In this document: one piece after another, positions 1-8,236 of the stretch
How the letters are laid out: each line of letters opens with the position of its first letter
Position numbering within the stretch: position 1 is the stretch's first letter
NCBI RefSeq assembly: GCF_006265225.1
Contig: NZ_VDCS01000008.1
Coordinates: 62,001-126,000 of the forward strand
Source: Allotamlana fucoidanivorans
GTDB lineage: Bacteria > Bacteroidota > Bacteroidia > Flavobacteriales > Flavobacteriaceae
DNA length: 64,000 nucleotides
Direction: 5' to 3'
Program-made: the position numbers and the translations under genes
The notes under the pieces: model-generated
What the model saw: the letters and a program-made list of their open reading frames with translations, nothing else
The model's database searches: none
What the model was told of the DNA's origin: nothing

Positions 1-1
1 G

Positions 2-37
2 CCTTTAGTTGATGATAATGATGATCTTCCTTTTTAA
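2..37 (+). CDS. ssb: Single-stranded DNA-binding protein, C-terminal end (partial)
   Basis: The first bases read in frame as PLVDDNDDLPF followed by a TAA stop. An acidic stretch ending in DDLPF is the conserved tip of bacterial SSB, the part that docks partner proteins of replication and repair. The OB-fold domain lies upstream of the window, so only the tail is seen. In many Flavobacteriaceae ssb sits directly before gldE and gldD, which is exactly what follows here. The short length means the call rests on the tip and the context together. Confidence 0.8.
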   Translation, partial: PLVDDNDDLPF

Positions 38-86
38 TTGATGGTAGCGTATTATCAAAAATCTATGTTTAATTAAAGTGTGTTTT

Positions 87-1394
87 TTGGATCCTGACCC
101 TGCCAGTTTGATACTTTTAATAATAGCAATTGACGCTTCAGTTGTTTTTAGTTTTGTGTTGCTCTTTGTCTTACTACTCTGTTCTGCACTTATTTCGGGT
201 GCCGAAGTGGCTTTATTCTCATTAAATATTAATGATATACAAGAAAGTCTTGAACAAAAAGATAAGCGTATAGAAATCGTTTCTAGGCTTTTAGAGCGTC
301 CTAAAAAATTACTCGCCACCATTCTAGTGGCCAATAACTTTATCAATATAGCGGTTGTTATTCTATTTGCTTATTTAGGGGATTATATGTTTGGTGGTTT
401 AACCAATCCAAAAATTAAGTTTCTTATTGAAGTTGTTGTGGTTACCTTCCTCATTTTGCTATTTGGCGAAATACTACCAAAGATTTATGCTAGTAGAAAT
501 AATTTAAAGTTTGCGTCTTTTATGGCCCATCCGTTAAGGGTTTTAGATGTGGTGTTATCACCCATTAGTTTGCCTATGCGTAGTGTGACTTTGGGCATTC
601 ATGGTAGGTTAGGTAAAAAAAGGTCTAATATCAGTGTAGATCAGTTGTCTCAAGCATTAGAGCTAACTAGTGAAGAAGATACTACTAAAGAAGAGCATAA
701 AATTTTACAAGGTATTGTGTCATTTGGTAATACAGATACTAAGCAAGCCATGAGGCCACGAATAGATATATTTGCTTTAAATATAGAGCAAAAATATTCC
801 GAAGTAATGAAAGAAATTGTGGCTAATGGGTATTCTAGAATCCCTGTTTATCGAGATAATGTAGATACTATTGAAGGTATTTTATATGTGAAAGATTTGT
901 TGCCATACATTGATAGAAAGCAGTTTGATTGGACACGCTTACTTCGTGACCCCTTTTTTGTGCCTGAAAACAAAAAGCTGGATGATCTAATGGCTGAATT
1001 TCAAGAAAAGAAGGTGCATTTGGCGGTTGTGGTTGATGAATATGGCGGTACTTCAGGAATTATATCCTTAGAAGATATTATTGAGGAAATAGTGGGAGAT
1101 ATAAGTGATGAATTTGATGATGAAGATTTAACTTACTCTAAGCTTGATGATAAAAACTACGTATTTGAAGGTAAAACGGCGCTAAAAGATTTTTATAAGA
1201 TTACCAAAATAGAAGATGATGCACTTTTTGAAAATAATAAAGGCGAAGCAGAAACCATAGCAGGCTTTGTTTTAGAGATTTCGGGTAGTTTTCCTAAATT
1301 GAATAGCAAAATAAATTTTGAACATTATGTGTTTACCATTGAAGCTATGGATAAAAAGCGTATTAAACTCTTAAAATTCACCATTAACTCATGA
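87..1394 (+). CDS. gldE: Gliding motility-associated protein GldE (CNNM/CorC-type membrane protein)
   Basis: This is a protein of about 435 residues. Its N-terminal half carries hydrophobic segments (about 5-40, 80-100 and 105-130) of the DUF21/CNNM type. A pair of CBS domains follows (about 195-335, including VVVDEYGGTSGIISLEDIIEE), then a C-terminal CorC/HlyC domain. GldE is an inner-membrane protein linked to gliding and T9SS function in flavobacteria, where it supports GldD. The TTG at this position gives the start MDPDP, close to what I recall for family members; a GTG 9 bases upstream is the alternative. The last codons overlap the gldD start by 4 bases, so the two are co-translated. 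Its biochemical role is not settled; a role in ion transport is inferred only from the fold. Confidence 0.93.
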   Translation: MDPDPASLILLIIAIDASVVFSFVLLFVLLLCSALISGAEVALFSLNINDIQESLEQKDKRIEIVSRLLERPKKLLATILVANNFINIAVVILFAYLGDYMFGGLTNPKIKFLIEVVVVTFLILLFGEILPKIYASRNNLKFASFMAHPLRVLDVVLSPISLPMRSVTLGIHGRLGKKRSNISVDQLSQALELTSEEDTTKEEHKILQGIVSFGNTDTKQAMRPRIDIFALNIEQKYSEVMKEIVANGYSRIPVYRDNVDTIEGILYVKDLLPYIDRKQFDWTRLLRDPFFVPENKKLDDLMAEFQEKKVHLAVVVDEYGGTSGIISLEDIIEEIVGDISDEFDDEDLTYSKLDDKNYVFEGKTALKDFYKITKIEDDALFENNKGEAETIAGFVLEISGSFPKLNSKINFEHYVFTIEAMDKKRIKLLKFTINS

Positions 1395-1972
1395 GAAATC
1401 ACCTCTGTATTATAGTTTTTATATGTTGTTTGTTTGCTTGTGGAGATGACGTGGTGCCAAAACCCAAGGCCTATTTACGGCTAGAATATCCTGAAGCTAA
1501 GTATGAAGCTGCCAATTTAGACTTGCCTTTTACATTTGAAATAAATAATCTAGCAACAGAGGTTACGTTGAAGTCTGTAAAAGCTTCAACAAAAAGTTAT
1601 GGCATTAATTTAGAATATCCTGCATTAAAAGGAACCATTTTTTTAACCTATAAGTCGGTAGAAAATAGCAAGGAAAATTTGAATGACTTTTTAAGAGATG
1701 CTCAAAACTTTACTCAAAAGCACACTATTAAAGCTGATGAAATTCCTGTAGCATCTTATGAGAATACAGAACGTAACGTTTATGGTGCATTGGCTGAGGT
1801 TAAAGGAAATGTAGCGTCGCCCGCACAATTTTACGTAACAGACAGTGTGAACCATTTTTTAACAGGATCGTTATATTTTTATGCAAAACCTAATTACGAT
1901 TCTATTCTTCCTGCGGCACATTATTTACAAAAAGACATTAGGCATATTATGGAAACCATCAGGTGGAAATAA
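1391..1972 (+). CDS. gldD: Gliding motility lipoprotein GldD
   Basis: A 193-residue protein with a lipoprotein signal: hydrophobic residues 4-16, then a lipobox ending at Cys17 (FACGDD). The mature start carries the PKPKAYLRLEYP motif usual for GldD. GldD is needed for gliding and for type IX secretion in Flavobacterium. The ATG overlaps the end of gldE in ATGA, and the order ssb-gldE-gldD is the conserved flavobacterial arrangement. A strong hairpin with a T-run follows directly after the stop. Confidence 0.93.
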   Translation: MRNHLCIIVFICCLFACGDDVVPKPKAYLRLEYPEAKYEAANLDLPFTFEINNLATEVTLKSVKASTKSYGINLEYPALKGTIFLTYKSVENSKENLNDFLRDAQNFTQKHTIKADEIPVASYENTERNVYGALAEVKGNVASPAQFYVTDSVNHFLTGSLYFYAKPNYDSILPAAHYLQKDIRHIMETIRWK

Positions 1973-2002
1973 AAAAAGGTTTCACTATAAGAAACCTTTT
2001 TT
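1972..2002. terminator. Bidirectional terminator between gldD and the HMA lipoprotein gene
   Basis: An inverted repeat of about 12 bp (arms 1972-1983 and 1991-2002, core GGTTTC/GAAACC) with a 7-base loop. It has A-runs on the left and T-runs on the right, so it can end transcription from both convergent genes. Confidence 0.85.
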
Positions 2003-2033
2003 GTATTCTATTAAAACTGATTTAAGTCTTTAA

Positions 2034-2540
2034 TTAGGCTGTTTTCTTAGCACAACAAGCTTTTTTACAATCAGCATTGCAGGCTGTTTTTTCTTCTGCC
2101 TGAATATCTTTTTTGCAACATGCTTTTTCGCAACCTGGTTTACAAGTTTTTTCTGTGGTAAAATCATTTACCGTTTTCATATCGCTTACTTTGTACGTAT
2201 CAGAAACATTAGCAACAGCTTCGGTAAGGCTCATAGGCGTAACTTTTGCCTCATCATATTCAACCATGGCTAATTTTTTATCAAAATCAACAGTGGCCGA
2301 TTTTACACCATCCATTTTTGATATTTTTTTCTGAATAGTCGCTGCACATCCAATAGCACAAGTCATTCCTTCAATGGTGAATTCTGCTTTGGCATAAGTA
2401 GCATGGGGGTCTGTGGTGTTAACTTCTTGTGTTTCAGAAGCAACTTCAACCGTTTTAACTTCTGGATTTGAATTGTTTTTGCAGCTTAATGCAGTAAAGC
2501 CAATTAAAACAATAACTAAAATATGTTTCATAATTTTCAT
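2034..2540 (-). CDS. HMA-domain lipoprotein with cysteine-rich tail (putative periplasmic copper-binding)
   Basis: This 168-residue protein starts with a lipoprotein signal (lipobox FTALSC, Cys20). Residues about 52-118 form a heavy-metal-associated domain with the metal loop GMTCAIGCA, that is Cys-x3-Cys rather than the usual Cys-x2-Cys. The last 40 residues hold eight cysteines arranged as two copies of C-x3-C-x3-CC (CKPGCEKACC and CNADCKKACC). HMA domains bind Cu(I) or other soft metals, so metal trapping at the outer surface of a membrane is likely. An alternative start lies 3 codons in. The gene stands alone, convergent with gldD. Confidence 0.8.
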   Translation of the reverse strand: MKIMKHILVIVLIGFTALSCKNNSNPEVKTVEVASETQEVNTTDPHATYAKAEFTIEGMTCAIGCAATIQKKISKMDGVKSATVDFDKKLAMVEYDEAKVTPMSLTEAVANVSDTYKVSDMKTVNDFTTEKTCKPGCEKACCKKDIQAEEKTACNADCKKACCAKKTA

Positions 2541-2754
2541 AACTTAAAATTTATAGGTTAGTGCAAAATTACTAAATATTCAGAGGCATTTTAATGTTAT
2601 ATGAAAAGAAATATACCCTGTTTTTATAAATAAAAAAAGAAGGATTAAATGAAAAGCGGTTGCAAATCAAGTTGTTGCTGGTTATGTTTTTGCCATGAAA
2701 TTATTTTTATTCAAGAAAATTCACGAAATTTAAGAGAAATAATTCCCTTTTGAT

Positions 2755-3201
2755 ATGAAAAAATTATCCATTGCATTACGTTTTGGCTTAGTAACAAGTG
2801 CCGTTTTAATAGCCTATTTTTTAGTTTTGGCTTTAGTAGATAAACATACAAATCCTGCATTTAGTTTTGTGAATGCTATTATTACAGGTTTAGGAATTTA
2901 TGAAGCTATCCGATTACATAAACTTGAAAATCCAAGTGCTTTTTCCTATGGCGAAGGGTTTAAAACAGGTATAATTACGGGATTTGTGGCTACGTTGATT
3001 TTTACCATTTTCTTCTTGTTTTATGCCACAGAAATTAATAATACGTTTATTTCTGATTTGATTTTATCTATACATAGCGGATTGAATGCCGATATAGGTA
3101 TGGTAGCGTTTGTAGTGGCTGTTATGGGGTTTGCTACAACCGTTGTAGCTACCTTAACAGTTATGCAGTTGTTTAAAAACACTAGAAACATAGTAAAGTA
3201 G
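2755..3201 (+). CDS. DUF4199-like four-helix membrane protein
   Basis: A 148-residue integral membrane protein. Hydrophobic segments lie at about 10-28, 36-50, 74-92 and 113-138. The layout and the Ala/Gly-rich last helix fit the DUF4199 family that is common in Bacteroidetes. No function is known for the family. It stands alone between the HMA lipoprotein and rplU, with no clear promoter hexamers that I could fix. Confidence 0.6.
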   Translation: MKKLSIALRFGLVTSAVLIAYFLVLALVDKHTNPAFSFVNAIITGLGIYEAIRLHKLENPSAFSYGEGFKTGIITGFVATLIFTIFFLFYATEINNTFISDLILSIHSGLNADIGMVAFVVAVMGFATTVVATLTVMQLFKNTRNIVK

Positions 3202-3372
3202 TTTTTGCTCTTCAATAAACAACTGATTTATATACTTTTTTGTTACGGCTTAATGAGGTGTGTTTGGTTAAGTTAAATGTTTGTTACTAAGAGATTTGGG
3301 TTGTATTAAGCGATTTCATGGCATAATTTTTCAGAGAAATACAATGACTTTTTTTAAAATTAAAGCTTAAGG

Positions 3373-3403
3373 TTTGTAGTTTAATTATTTAGCAGTATAT
3401 TTG
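3373..3403 (+). promoter_or_regulatory. Bacteroidetes-type promoter of rplU-rpmA
   Basis: TTTG at 3373-3376, a 19-base spacer, then TATATTTG at 3396-3403. This fits the Bacteroidetes primary-sigma consensus (TTTG-N19-TAnnTTTG) very well. It lies about 43 bases before the rplU start. Confidence 0.75.
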
Positions 3404-3445
3404 CACTCATTTTTAATAAAAATTAATTAATAAAAACGTTACGCT

Positions 3446-3937
3446 ATGTACGCAATTGTAGAGATAGCAGGGCAACAATTTAAAGTTGAAAAAGACCAAA
3501 AAGTTTTTGTTAATCGTTTACAAACTGAAGAAGGTGAGAAAGTTTCTTTCGATAATGTTCTTTTAGTTGGTGATGGTGACAATATAACTGTAGGCGCCCC
3601 GGCTATAGACGGAGCTCAGGTAGGAGCAAAAGTCTTAAAACACCTTAAAGGTGATAAAGTTATAGTTTTCAAAAAGAAAAGACGTAAAGGTTACCGTGTA
3701 AAGAATGGTCACCGTCAATCTTTAACTGAAATTGTAATTGAAAGCATTGCTGCTTCTGGATCTAAAAAAGCAGCCCCAGCAAAAGCAGAAAAGAAAGCAG
3801 AAGCTGCTCCTCAAGCTGAAGAAACTCAAGATTTAAGCAAATTAACAGTTGCTGAATTAAAAGAGTTAGCAAAAGCTAAAGGTGTTGAAGGGATTTCTTC
3901 AATGAAGAAAGCTGATTTAATTGCTGCTTTAAGTTAA
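3446..3937 (+). CDS. rplU: 50S ribosomal protein L21 with C-terminal extension
   Basis: Residues 1-103 are a standard L21 (start MYAIVEIAGQQF, with the KKKRRKGYRVKNGHRQ RNA-binding segment). L21 binds 23S rRNA in the large subunit. The protein continues for about 60 residues beyond the usual end: an Ala/Lys/Glu-rich linker (about 105-130), then a compact segment LSKLTVAELKELAKAKG...MKKADLIAAL that resembles a SAP/Rho-N-type helix-extended-loop-helix fold. rpmA follows after 24 bases, the usual L21-L27 pair. The extension occurs in other flavobacteria as far as I recall; its role is unknown. Confidence 0.97.
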   Translation: MYAIVEIAGQQFKVEKDQKVFVNRLQTEEGEKVSFDNVLLVGDGDNITVGAPAIDGAQVGAKVLKHLKGDKVIVFKKKRRKGYRVKNGHRQSLTEIVIESIAASGSKKAAPAKAEKKAEAAPQAEETQDLSKLTVAELKELAKAKGVEGISSMKKADLIAALS

Positions 3938-3961
3938 TATAAAAACTAAAATCGAAATAAA

Positions 3962-4222
3962 ATGGCACATAAAAAAGGAGTCGGAAGTTCGAAGAATGGT
4001 AGAGAATCAGAATCGAAACGCTTAGGGGTTAAGATTTTTGGTGGTCAAGCTGCGTTAGCTGGAAACATTATCATAAGACAACGTGGTAACACACACCATC
4101 CAGGTGAGAACGTATACCAAGGAAAAGATCATACCTTACACGCTAAAGTTGATGGCGTAGTTAAGTTTACTAAGAAAAAAGATAACAAATCGTATGTTTC
4201 TATTGAGCCTTTTGAGGCTTAG
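3962..4222 (+). CDS. rpmA: 50S ribosomal protein L27
   Basis: An 86-residue protein starting [20 protein letters not shown], the typical L27 N-terminus that reaches into the peptidyl transferase centre. The GN...RQRG...HPGENV core motif is present. It shows no N-terminal extension of the kind cleaved in Firmicutes. It is second in the rplU operon and is followed by two tandem hairpins. Confidence 0.98.
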   Translation: MAHKKGVGSSKNGRESESKRLGVKIFGGQAALAGNIIIRQRGNTHHPGENVYQGKDHTLHAKVDGVVKFTKKKDNKSYVSIEPFEA

Positions 4223-4256
4223 AAAAGAAAATAAAGTTATCTTATAGAACGAATAA

Positions 4257-4288
4257 AATAAACCCTACTAAACATAGTAGGGTTTATT
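4257..4288. terminator. Terminator after rpmA
   Basis: A 14-bp perfect stem (4257-4270 with 4275-4288, core CCCTACTA/TAGTAGGG) and a 4-base loop. AT-rich outer arms serve both strands. Confidence 0.75.
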
Positions 4289-4310
4289 CGTTATTTATTA
4301 TATATATTAC

Positions 4311-4343
4311 AAAAATAGCCTTGCAACTTGCAAGGCTATTTTT
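4311..4343. terminator. Second terminator, facing the T9SS pseudogene
   Basis: AAAAATAGCCTTGC pairs with GCAAGGCTATTTTT around a 5-base loop and is followed by more T. The A-run before it makes it a likely terminator for the minus-strand pseudogene as well. Confidence 0.75.
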
Positions 4344-4369
4344 TGAGTTTAGTTTGTCTAATTCAGAAA

Positions 4370-4898
4370 TTAGTATTTAGCAAACTTTAAAGTTCCAGAC
4401 GCTGATGTTAAGATATACATGCAAGATTTTAATGTAGAAACACTAATTTCTCTTGAAAACTCACCATTTAAAACAGACTGGCCTAATAAATTATAAATAG
4501 CATATTTGCCACTCACTGCATTATCAACCACTATAGTATCTAAACGGCTGTTGTAATAAGCGGCTAACTTTGTTTTGTTAAAGTCTTTTGTGCTTAAAGC
4601 ATAATCTACAACTAAGACAGGGGAATCATTACCGTAAGTGAGACTTGTTGTTCCAAGGTTGGCATTGCCAGTATCTCGAGGTTGACCACCTGAACGTTTT
4701 CCATAAACTGTCATGTCAGCTGTTGGTGCATTTATATAACTTCTAACTGGAGGTATAGAGGTTGGTACCTAGGTCTTGTTCTAACAAAATTATCAGTATT
4801 GTGTGTGGTAGCATTGGCAGTAGTTAAACCGCTGTAAGCGTACACATTACTTGTGTTGTCTGTAGAATCTCTTCGAAGATGGAAAAATTGTTATACAT
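4370..4898 (-). pseudogene. Decayed T9SS cargo gene (C-terminal sorting domain remnant)
   Basis: The open part (4370-4768) ends with a T9SS type A sorting tail: ...KYAIYNLLGQSVLNGEFSREISVSTLKSCMYILTSASGTLKFAKY in outline (positions 4370-4510). Its frame is closed upstream by a TAG at 4769-4771. Another frame (4770-4890) carries a sensible protein piece, VYAYSGLTTANATTHNTDN then FVRTRPR. It joins the downstream frame (VPTSIPPVRSYINAPTADM) through an apparent one-base loss near 4770. A further possible frame change near 4878 reaches an ATG at 4896-4898. No signal peptide is present. I read this as the 3' end of a once larger secreted protein whose front half has been lost. Confidence 0.65.
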
Positions 4899-4973
4899 GA
4901 TATTAATAAATTTCTTAACTTTAAGCTATTGCGATAGCAATTGTTGTATTGTTTAACCTGAAATTATTTGATT

Positions 4974-5246
4974 ATGCTACCGTTTAGATCTGAAATTAGA
5001 AATTCGCCAACCCAGCCAACCATCAAAATTTTTTTAAGTGATGAATCTTTAGATGAAAAGATAAAAAAGCACTTAGAGCATTTTAAGGAAATTGATACTA
5101 TTGAAATAGCCGAAAGTATTGGGCAAAACAGAGCAAGCGAAAGTATTACCGTATTTTTAAAGGATGGTGTTGATATTAATAAAATGAAAACTTCTATAGA
5201 CTCCAGTTTGTGGTGGTACTTTGAAGAAGATTTAGTAGATGAATAA
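4974..5246 (+). CDS. Hypothetical small acidic protein
   Basis: A 90-residue soluble protein from ATG 4974 (a TTG two codons earlier is possible). It shows a short beta-strand-like piece (TIKIFLSD), a charged helix (ESLDEKIKKHLEHFKEID), another strand-helix pair and an acidic end (WWYFEEDLVDE). I recognise no family. It lies beside the decayed T9SS gene and upstream of a terminator shared with ahcY. Codon use looks normal for the window. It could be a real orphan gene or the surviving part of something larger. Confidence 0.5.
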   Translation: MLPFRSEIRNSPTQPTIKIFLSDESLDEKIKKHLEHFKEIDTIEIAESIGQNRASESITVFLKDGVDINKMKTSIDSSLWWYFEEDLVDE

Positions 5247-5337
5247 TAGGTTGTAATGAGTGTGTCTCGCTTTTGTTGATACAGCGTAAAAGATACTGTA
5301 ACGCAGGATTGTTTTAGTATGAAATGGTTAAAAATAA

Positions 5338-5370
5338 AAAATCCCAAACGATGTTGATGTTTGGGATTTT
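5338..5370. terminator. Bidirectional terminator between the small hypothetical gene and ahcY
   Basis: The stem AAAATCCCAAAC/GTTTGGGATTTT (5338-5349 with 5359-5370) has a 9-base loop and a T-run after it. It sits between convergent genes. Confidence 0.85.
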
Positions 5371-5405
5371 TTATTAGAAAAACTGAAGCACGTTCAGTAT
5401 AATGA

Positions 5406-6722
5406 TTAATATCTGTAGTGTTCTGGTTTGTAAGGGCCGTCAACAGTAACACCAATATATGCGGCTTGATCTTCTTTTAATTCGGTAAGTTCTACGCCAA
5501 TTTTTTCTAAATGTAATTTGGCTACTTTTTCATCAAGGTGTTTTGGTAGCATATACACGTTATTTTCATAAGCACTAGCATTATTCCAAAGTTCAATTTG
5601 AGCTAAGGTTTGGTTGGTAAATGAGTTACTCATTACAAAACTAGGATGCCCTGTAGCACAACCTAAGTTTACTAAACGACCTTCAGCAAGAATAATAATA
5701 TCTTTTCCTTCAATGGTATATTTATCTACCTGAGGCTTTATGGTGTTTTTAGTGTGTCCATAATTTTGATTTAACCAAGCCATTTGAATTTCATTATCAA
5801 AATGACCAATATTACAAACTATGGTTTTATCTTTCATTGCTTGAAAATGTTCAGCACGTACAATGTCTTTGTTTCCTGTGGTTGTAATAACAATATCGGC
5901 ATTAGCTACAACAGTTTCTAGTTTTTTAACTTCAAAGCCATCCATAGCTGCCTGTAGTGCACAAATTGGGTCAATTTCAGTTACTGTAACTATACTTCCA
6001 GCCCCTTTAAACGAAGCAGCGGTTCCTTTACCAACATCACCATAACCACAAACTACAACGCGTTTTCCAGCCAACATAATATCGGTAGCTCTACGTATAG
6101 CGTCAACAGCACTTTCTTTACATCCGTATTTGTTATCAAACTTAGATTTGGTAACCGAATCATTTACATTAATGGCAGGCATTGGTAATGTGCCATTTTT
6201 TACGCGTTCGTACAACCGGTGAACACCCGTTGTTGTTTCTTCCGATAAGCCATTGATACCAGCAGCTAATTCAGGATATTTATCCAAAACCATATTGGTT
6301 AAATCACCACCGTCATCAAGAATCATGTTTAAAGGCTGTCTTTCCTCACCAAAAAATAAGGTTTGCTCAATACACCAGTCAAATTCTTCTTCGGTCATGT
6401 CTTTCCAAGCATAAACAGCTGTTCCTGCAGCAGCAATGGCAGCAGCAGCCTGATCTTGCGTAGAGAAAATGTTACAAGAGCTCCAAGTAACTTCTGCACC
6501 AAGTGCTTGCAGCGTTTCTATTAGAACAGCTGTTTGAATGGTCATATGTAAACAGCCTGCTATTCTAGCGCCTTTTAAAGGTTGCTCGTCTTTATATTCT
6601 TCACGAAGACTCATTAAACCCGGCATTTCAGCCTCAGCCAATTCAATTTCTTTTCTTCCCCAATCTGCAAGCGTGATGTCTTTTACTTTATTTGCTACGT
6701 AAGGAATTGTTTTTGTACTCAT
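5406..6722 (-). CDS. ahcY: Adenosylhomocysteinase
   Basis: A 438-residue NAD-dependent enzyme that splits S-adenosylhomocysteine to adenosine and homocysteine, closing the methyl cycle. Visible signatures are the N-terminal substrate region ([21 protein letters not shown]), the NAD-binding [13 protein letters not shown] motif (about residue 225), [10 protein letters not shown], and the C-terminal KPEHYRY ending that reaches the neighbouring subunit's NAD site. Length is normal. It is a single gene, divergent from the phosphopantetheinyl transferase operon across 129 bases. I saw no SAH riboswitch in its leader. Confidence 0.98.
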   Translation of the reverse strand: MSTKTIPYVANKVKDITLADWGRKEIELAEAEMPGLMSLREEYKDEQPLKGARIAGCLHMTIQTAVLIETLQALGAEVTWSSCNIFSTQDQAAAAIAAAGTAVYAWKDMTEEEFDWCIEQTLFFGEERQPLNMILDDGGDLTNMVLDKYPELAAGINGLSEETTTGVHRLYERVKNGTLPMPAINVNDSVTKSKFDNKYGCKESAVDAIRRATDIMLAGKRVVVCGYGDVGKGTAASFKGAGSIVTVTEIDPICALQAAMDGFEVKKLETVVANADIVITTTGNKDIVRAEHFQAMKDKTIVCNIGHFDNEIQMAWLNQNYGHTKNTIKPQVDKYTIEGKDIIILAEGRLVNLGCATGHPSFVMSNSFTNQTLAQIELWNNASAYENNVYMLPKHLDEKVAKLHLEKIGVELTELKEDQAAYIGVTVDGPYKPEHYRY

Positions 6723-6851
6723 ATCAATTTTTTCTTTTGTTAATACCCAAACTTCATTGTGATTAGCACTTAAAATACTTAAATTCGCTTATCTAATAAG
6801 CAATGATGCTTTAGGCGATGCAAAGATAACTAATAACTTTCAGAATAATAA

Positions 6852-7478
6852 ATGCCTCTATTTAAAACCATTGAAGCAAATTCACAAACCACGGTTAAAA
6901 TTTGGAAGATTGAAGAATCACATGATGAACTGATGCAGCCATTAACCTTGAAACCCAATTCTATGGAGCGGGTTTTAGGTATGAAAAGTCAGTTACATCA
7001 AAGAGGTTTTTTAAGTGTGAGGCATTTATTGCGTGCATTTGGTTATACAGATTTTGATTTGTTTTATGATGAGCATGGGAAACCTCATTTAAAAGATGGT
7101 AAGCATATTTCTATAACACATTCGTTTAATTTTTCAGCTGTTATTGTAAGTGATGTTGAAGTAGGTGTTGATATTGAAAAGCACAGAGATAAGATTCAAA
7201 TTATAGCTCATAAATTTATCGATTATGAGTTTGACTACTTGCAAAAGGAGGACTTAGATTATATTAGAAAATTAACGGCCATTTGGTGCGTGAAAGAATC
7301 CTTGTATAAATTATTTTGTGTACCAGGTTTAAGTTTTAAAAATTGTTTTTTGGTCATTCCATTTAATATAACCGATGAAGAAACGGTTGCATGGATTGAC
7401 TATAAGGATAAAAAATACCGTTATACTATTCACTTTTTAGAATTTGAAGGCTTTACTTGCGCCTACGCGATAGCTTAA
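6852..7478 (+). CDS. 4'-phosphopantetheinyl transferase superfamily protein
   Basis: 208 residues of the Sfp-like two-lobed type. The magnesium/CoA motif VGVDIEKH gives Asp107 and Glu109, and WCVKESLYK gives Glu149 and Lys153; both match the family signature. These enzymes move the phosphopantetheine arm of CoA to a serine of acyl or peptidyl carrier proteins. The substrate is not evident: no PKS or NRPS lies in the window, so fatty acid ACP or a distant pathway is possible. Its stop TAA shares its last base with the next start (TAATG), which points to translational coupling with the GGGP synthase family gene. Confidence 0.9.
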   Translation: MPLFKTIEANSQTTVKIWKIEESHDELMQPLTLKPNSMERVLGMKSQLHQRGFLSVRHLLRAFGYTDFDLFYDEHGKPHLKDGKHISITHSFNFSAVIVSDVEVGVDIEKHRDKIQIIAHKFIDYEFDYLQKEDLDYIRKLTAIWCVKESLYKLFCVPGLSFKNCFLVIPFNITDEETVAWIDYKDKKYRYTIHFLEFEGFTCAYAIA

Positions 7479-8236
7479 TGACTATTTACAGTCACATACA
7501 AAACGCTGTTAATACTAAAAGAAAGCTTTTGGCAGTATTGATTGATCCTGATAAATTTCAATTAGAAAATACCAAACAGTTTATACTAAAAGTTAATGCT
7601 TCTATAGCCACACACATTTTTGTGGGAGGGAGTACAGTACAGCAGAATGCGACGCATGCTTTGGTGATAGAAATTAAAAAATACACGCAGCTACCTATTG
7701 TTTTATTTCCTGGTGATGTAACACAAATTACCGGAAGAGCCGATGCCTTATTATTCTTATCGTTAATTTCAGGAAGAAACCCAGACTATTTAATTGATAA
7801 GCATGTTAAAGCAGTTCAAACATTGAAGGGTTTAAATTTGGAAGTGATTCCAACAGGATATATTTTGATAGATGGCGGGCAGATTACAGCGGTTGAAAGA
7901 GTAACCAAAACAAAACCGATGGTGGTAAGTGGACTTCAAGATATTGCAAATACAGCTAAAGCGGGACAGTTATTAGGTATGAAGCTAATTTATTTAGAAG
8001 CTGGGAGTGGTGCCAAACAGGCTGTGTCATTTGAAACGATAAAGCAGGTAAAACAAGATGTAAATATTCCTTTAATTGTAGGAGGCGGGATAAAAAGTAA
8101 AATACAAATAAATGAAGCCTTTACCGCAGGAGCTGACATGGTGGTTATTGGGACAGCTTTTGAAAAAGATGAAACGTTTTTTGAAGCAATAAACGAGGTG
8201 GGTGAAAGAAAGAAAATAAATACTAGCATAGCATGA
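7478..8236 (+). CDS. Geranylgeranylglyceryl phosphate synthase family protein
   Basis: A TIM-barrel protein of 252 residues from the ATG overlapping the previous stop. Family motifs are LLAVLIDPDK near residue 20, IFVGGST, VLFPGDVTQIT, SLISGRNPDYLI, LEAGSGA, VGGGIKS and VIGTAFE, the last two forming the phosphate site. Members make prenyl ethers from glycerol-1-phosphate: archaeal lipid precursors in archaea, heptaprenyl ether in Bacillus (PcrB), and a less defined product in Bacteroidetes. The chain length used here cannot be told from sequence by eye. It ends overlapping pnuC by 4 bases (ATGA). Confidence 0.9.
   Translation: MTIYSHIQNAVNTKRKLLAVLIDPDKFQLENTKQFILKVNASIATHIFVGGSTVQQNATHALVIEIKKYTQLPIVLFPGDVTQITGRADALLFLSLISGRNPDYLIDKHVKAVQTLKGLNLEVIPTGYILIDGGQITAVERVTKTKPMVVSGLQDIANTAKAGQLLGMKLIYLEAGSGAKQAVSFETIKQVKQDVNIPLIVGGGIKSKIQINEAFTAGADMVVIGTAFEKDETFFEAINEVGERKKINTSIA

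Noticed and set aside
4964-5455. 163-residue open frame on the minus strand
   Set aside because: It runs antisense through the small hypothetical gene and the terminator and into the 3' end of ahcY; no family pattern or sensible start.
6723-6851. Possible SAH or SAM riboswitch upstream of ahcY
   Set aside because: No conserved aptamer blocks could be matched in the short divergent region.
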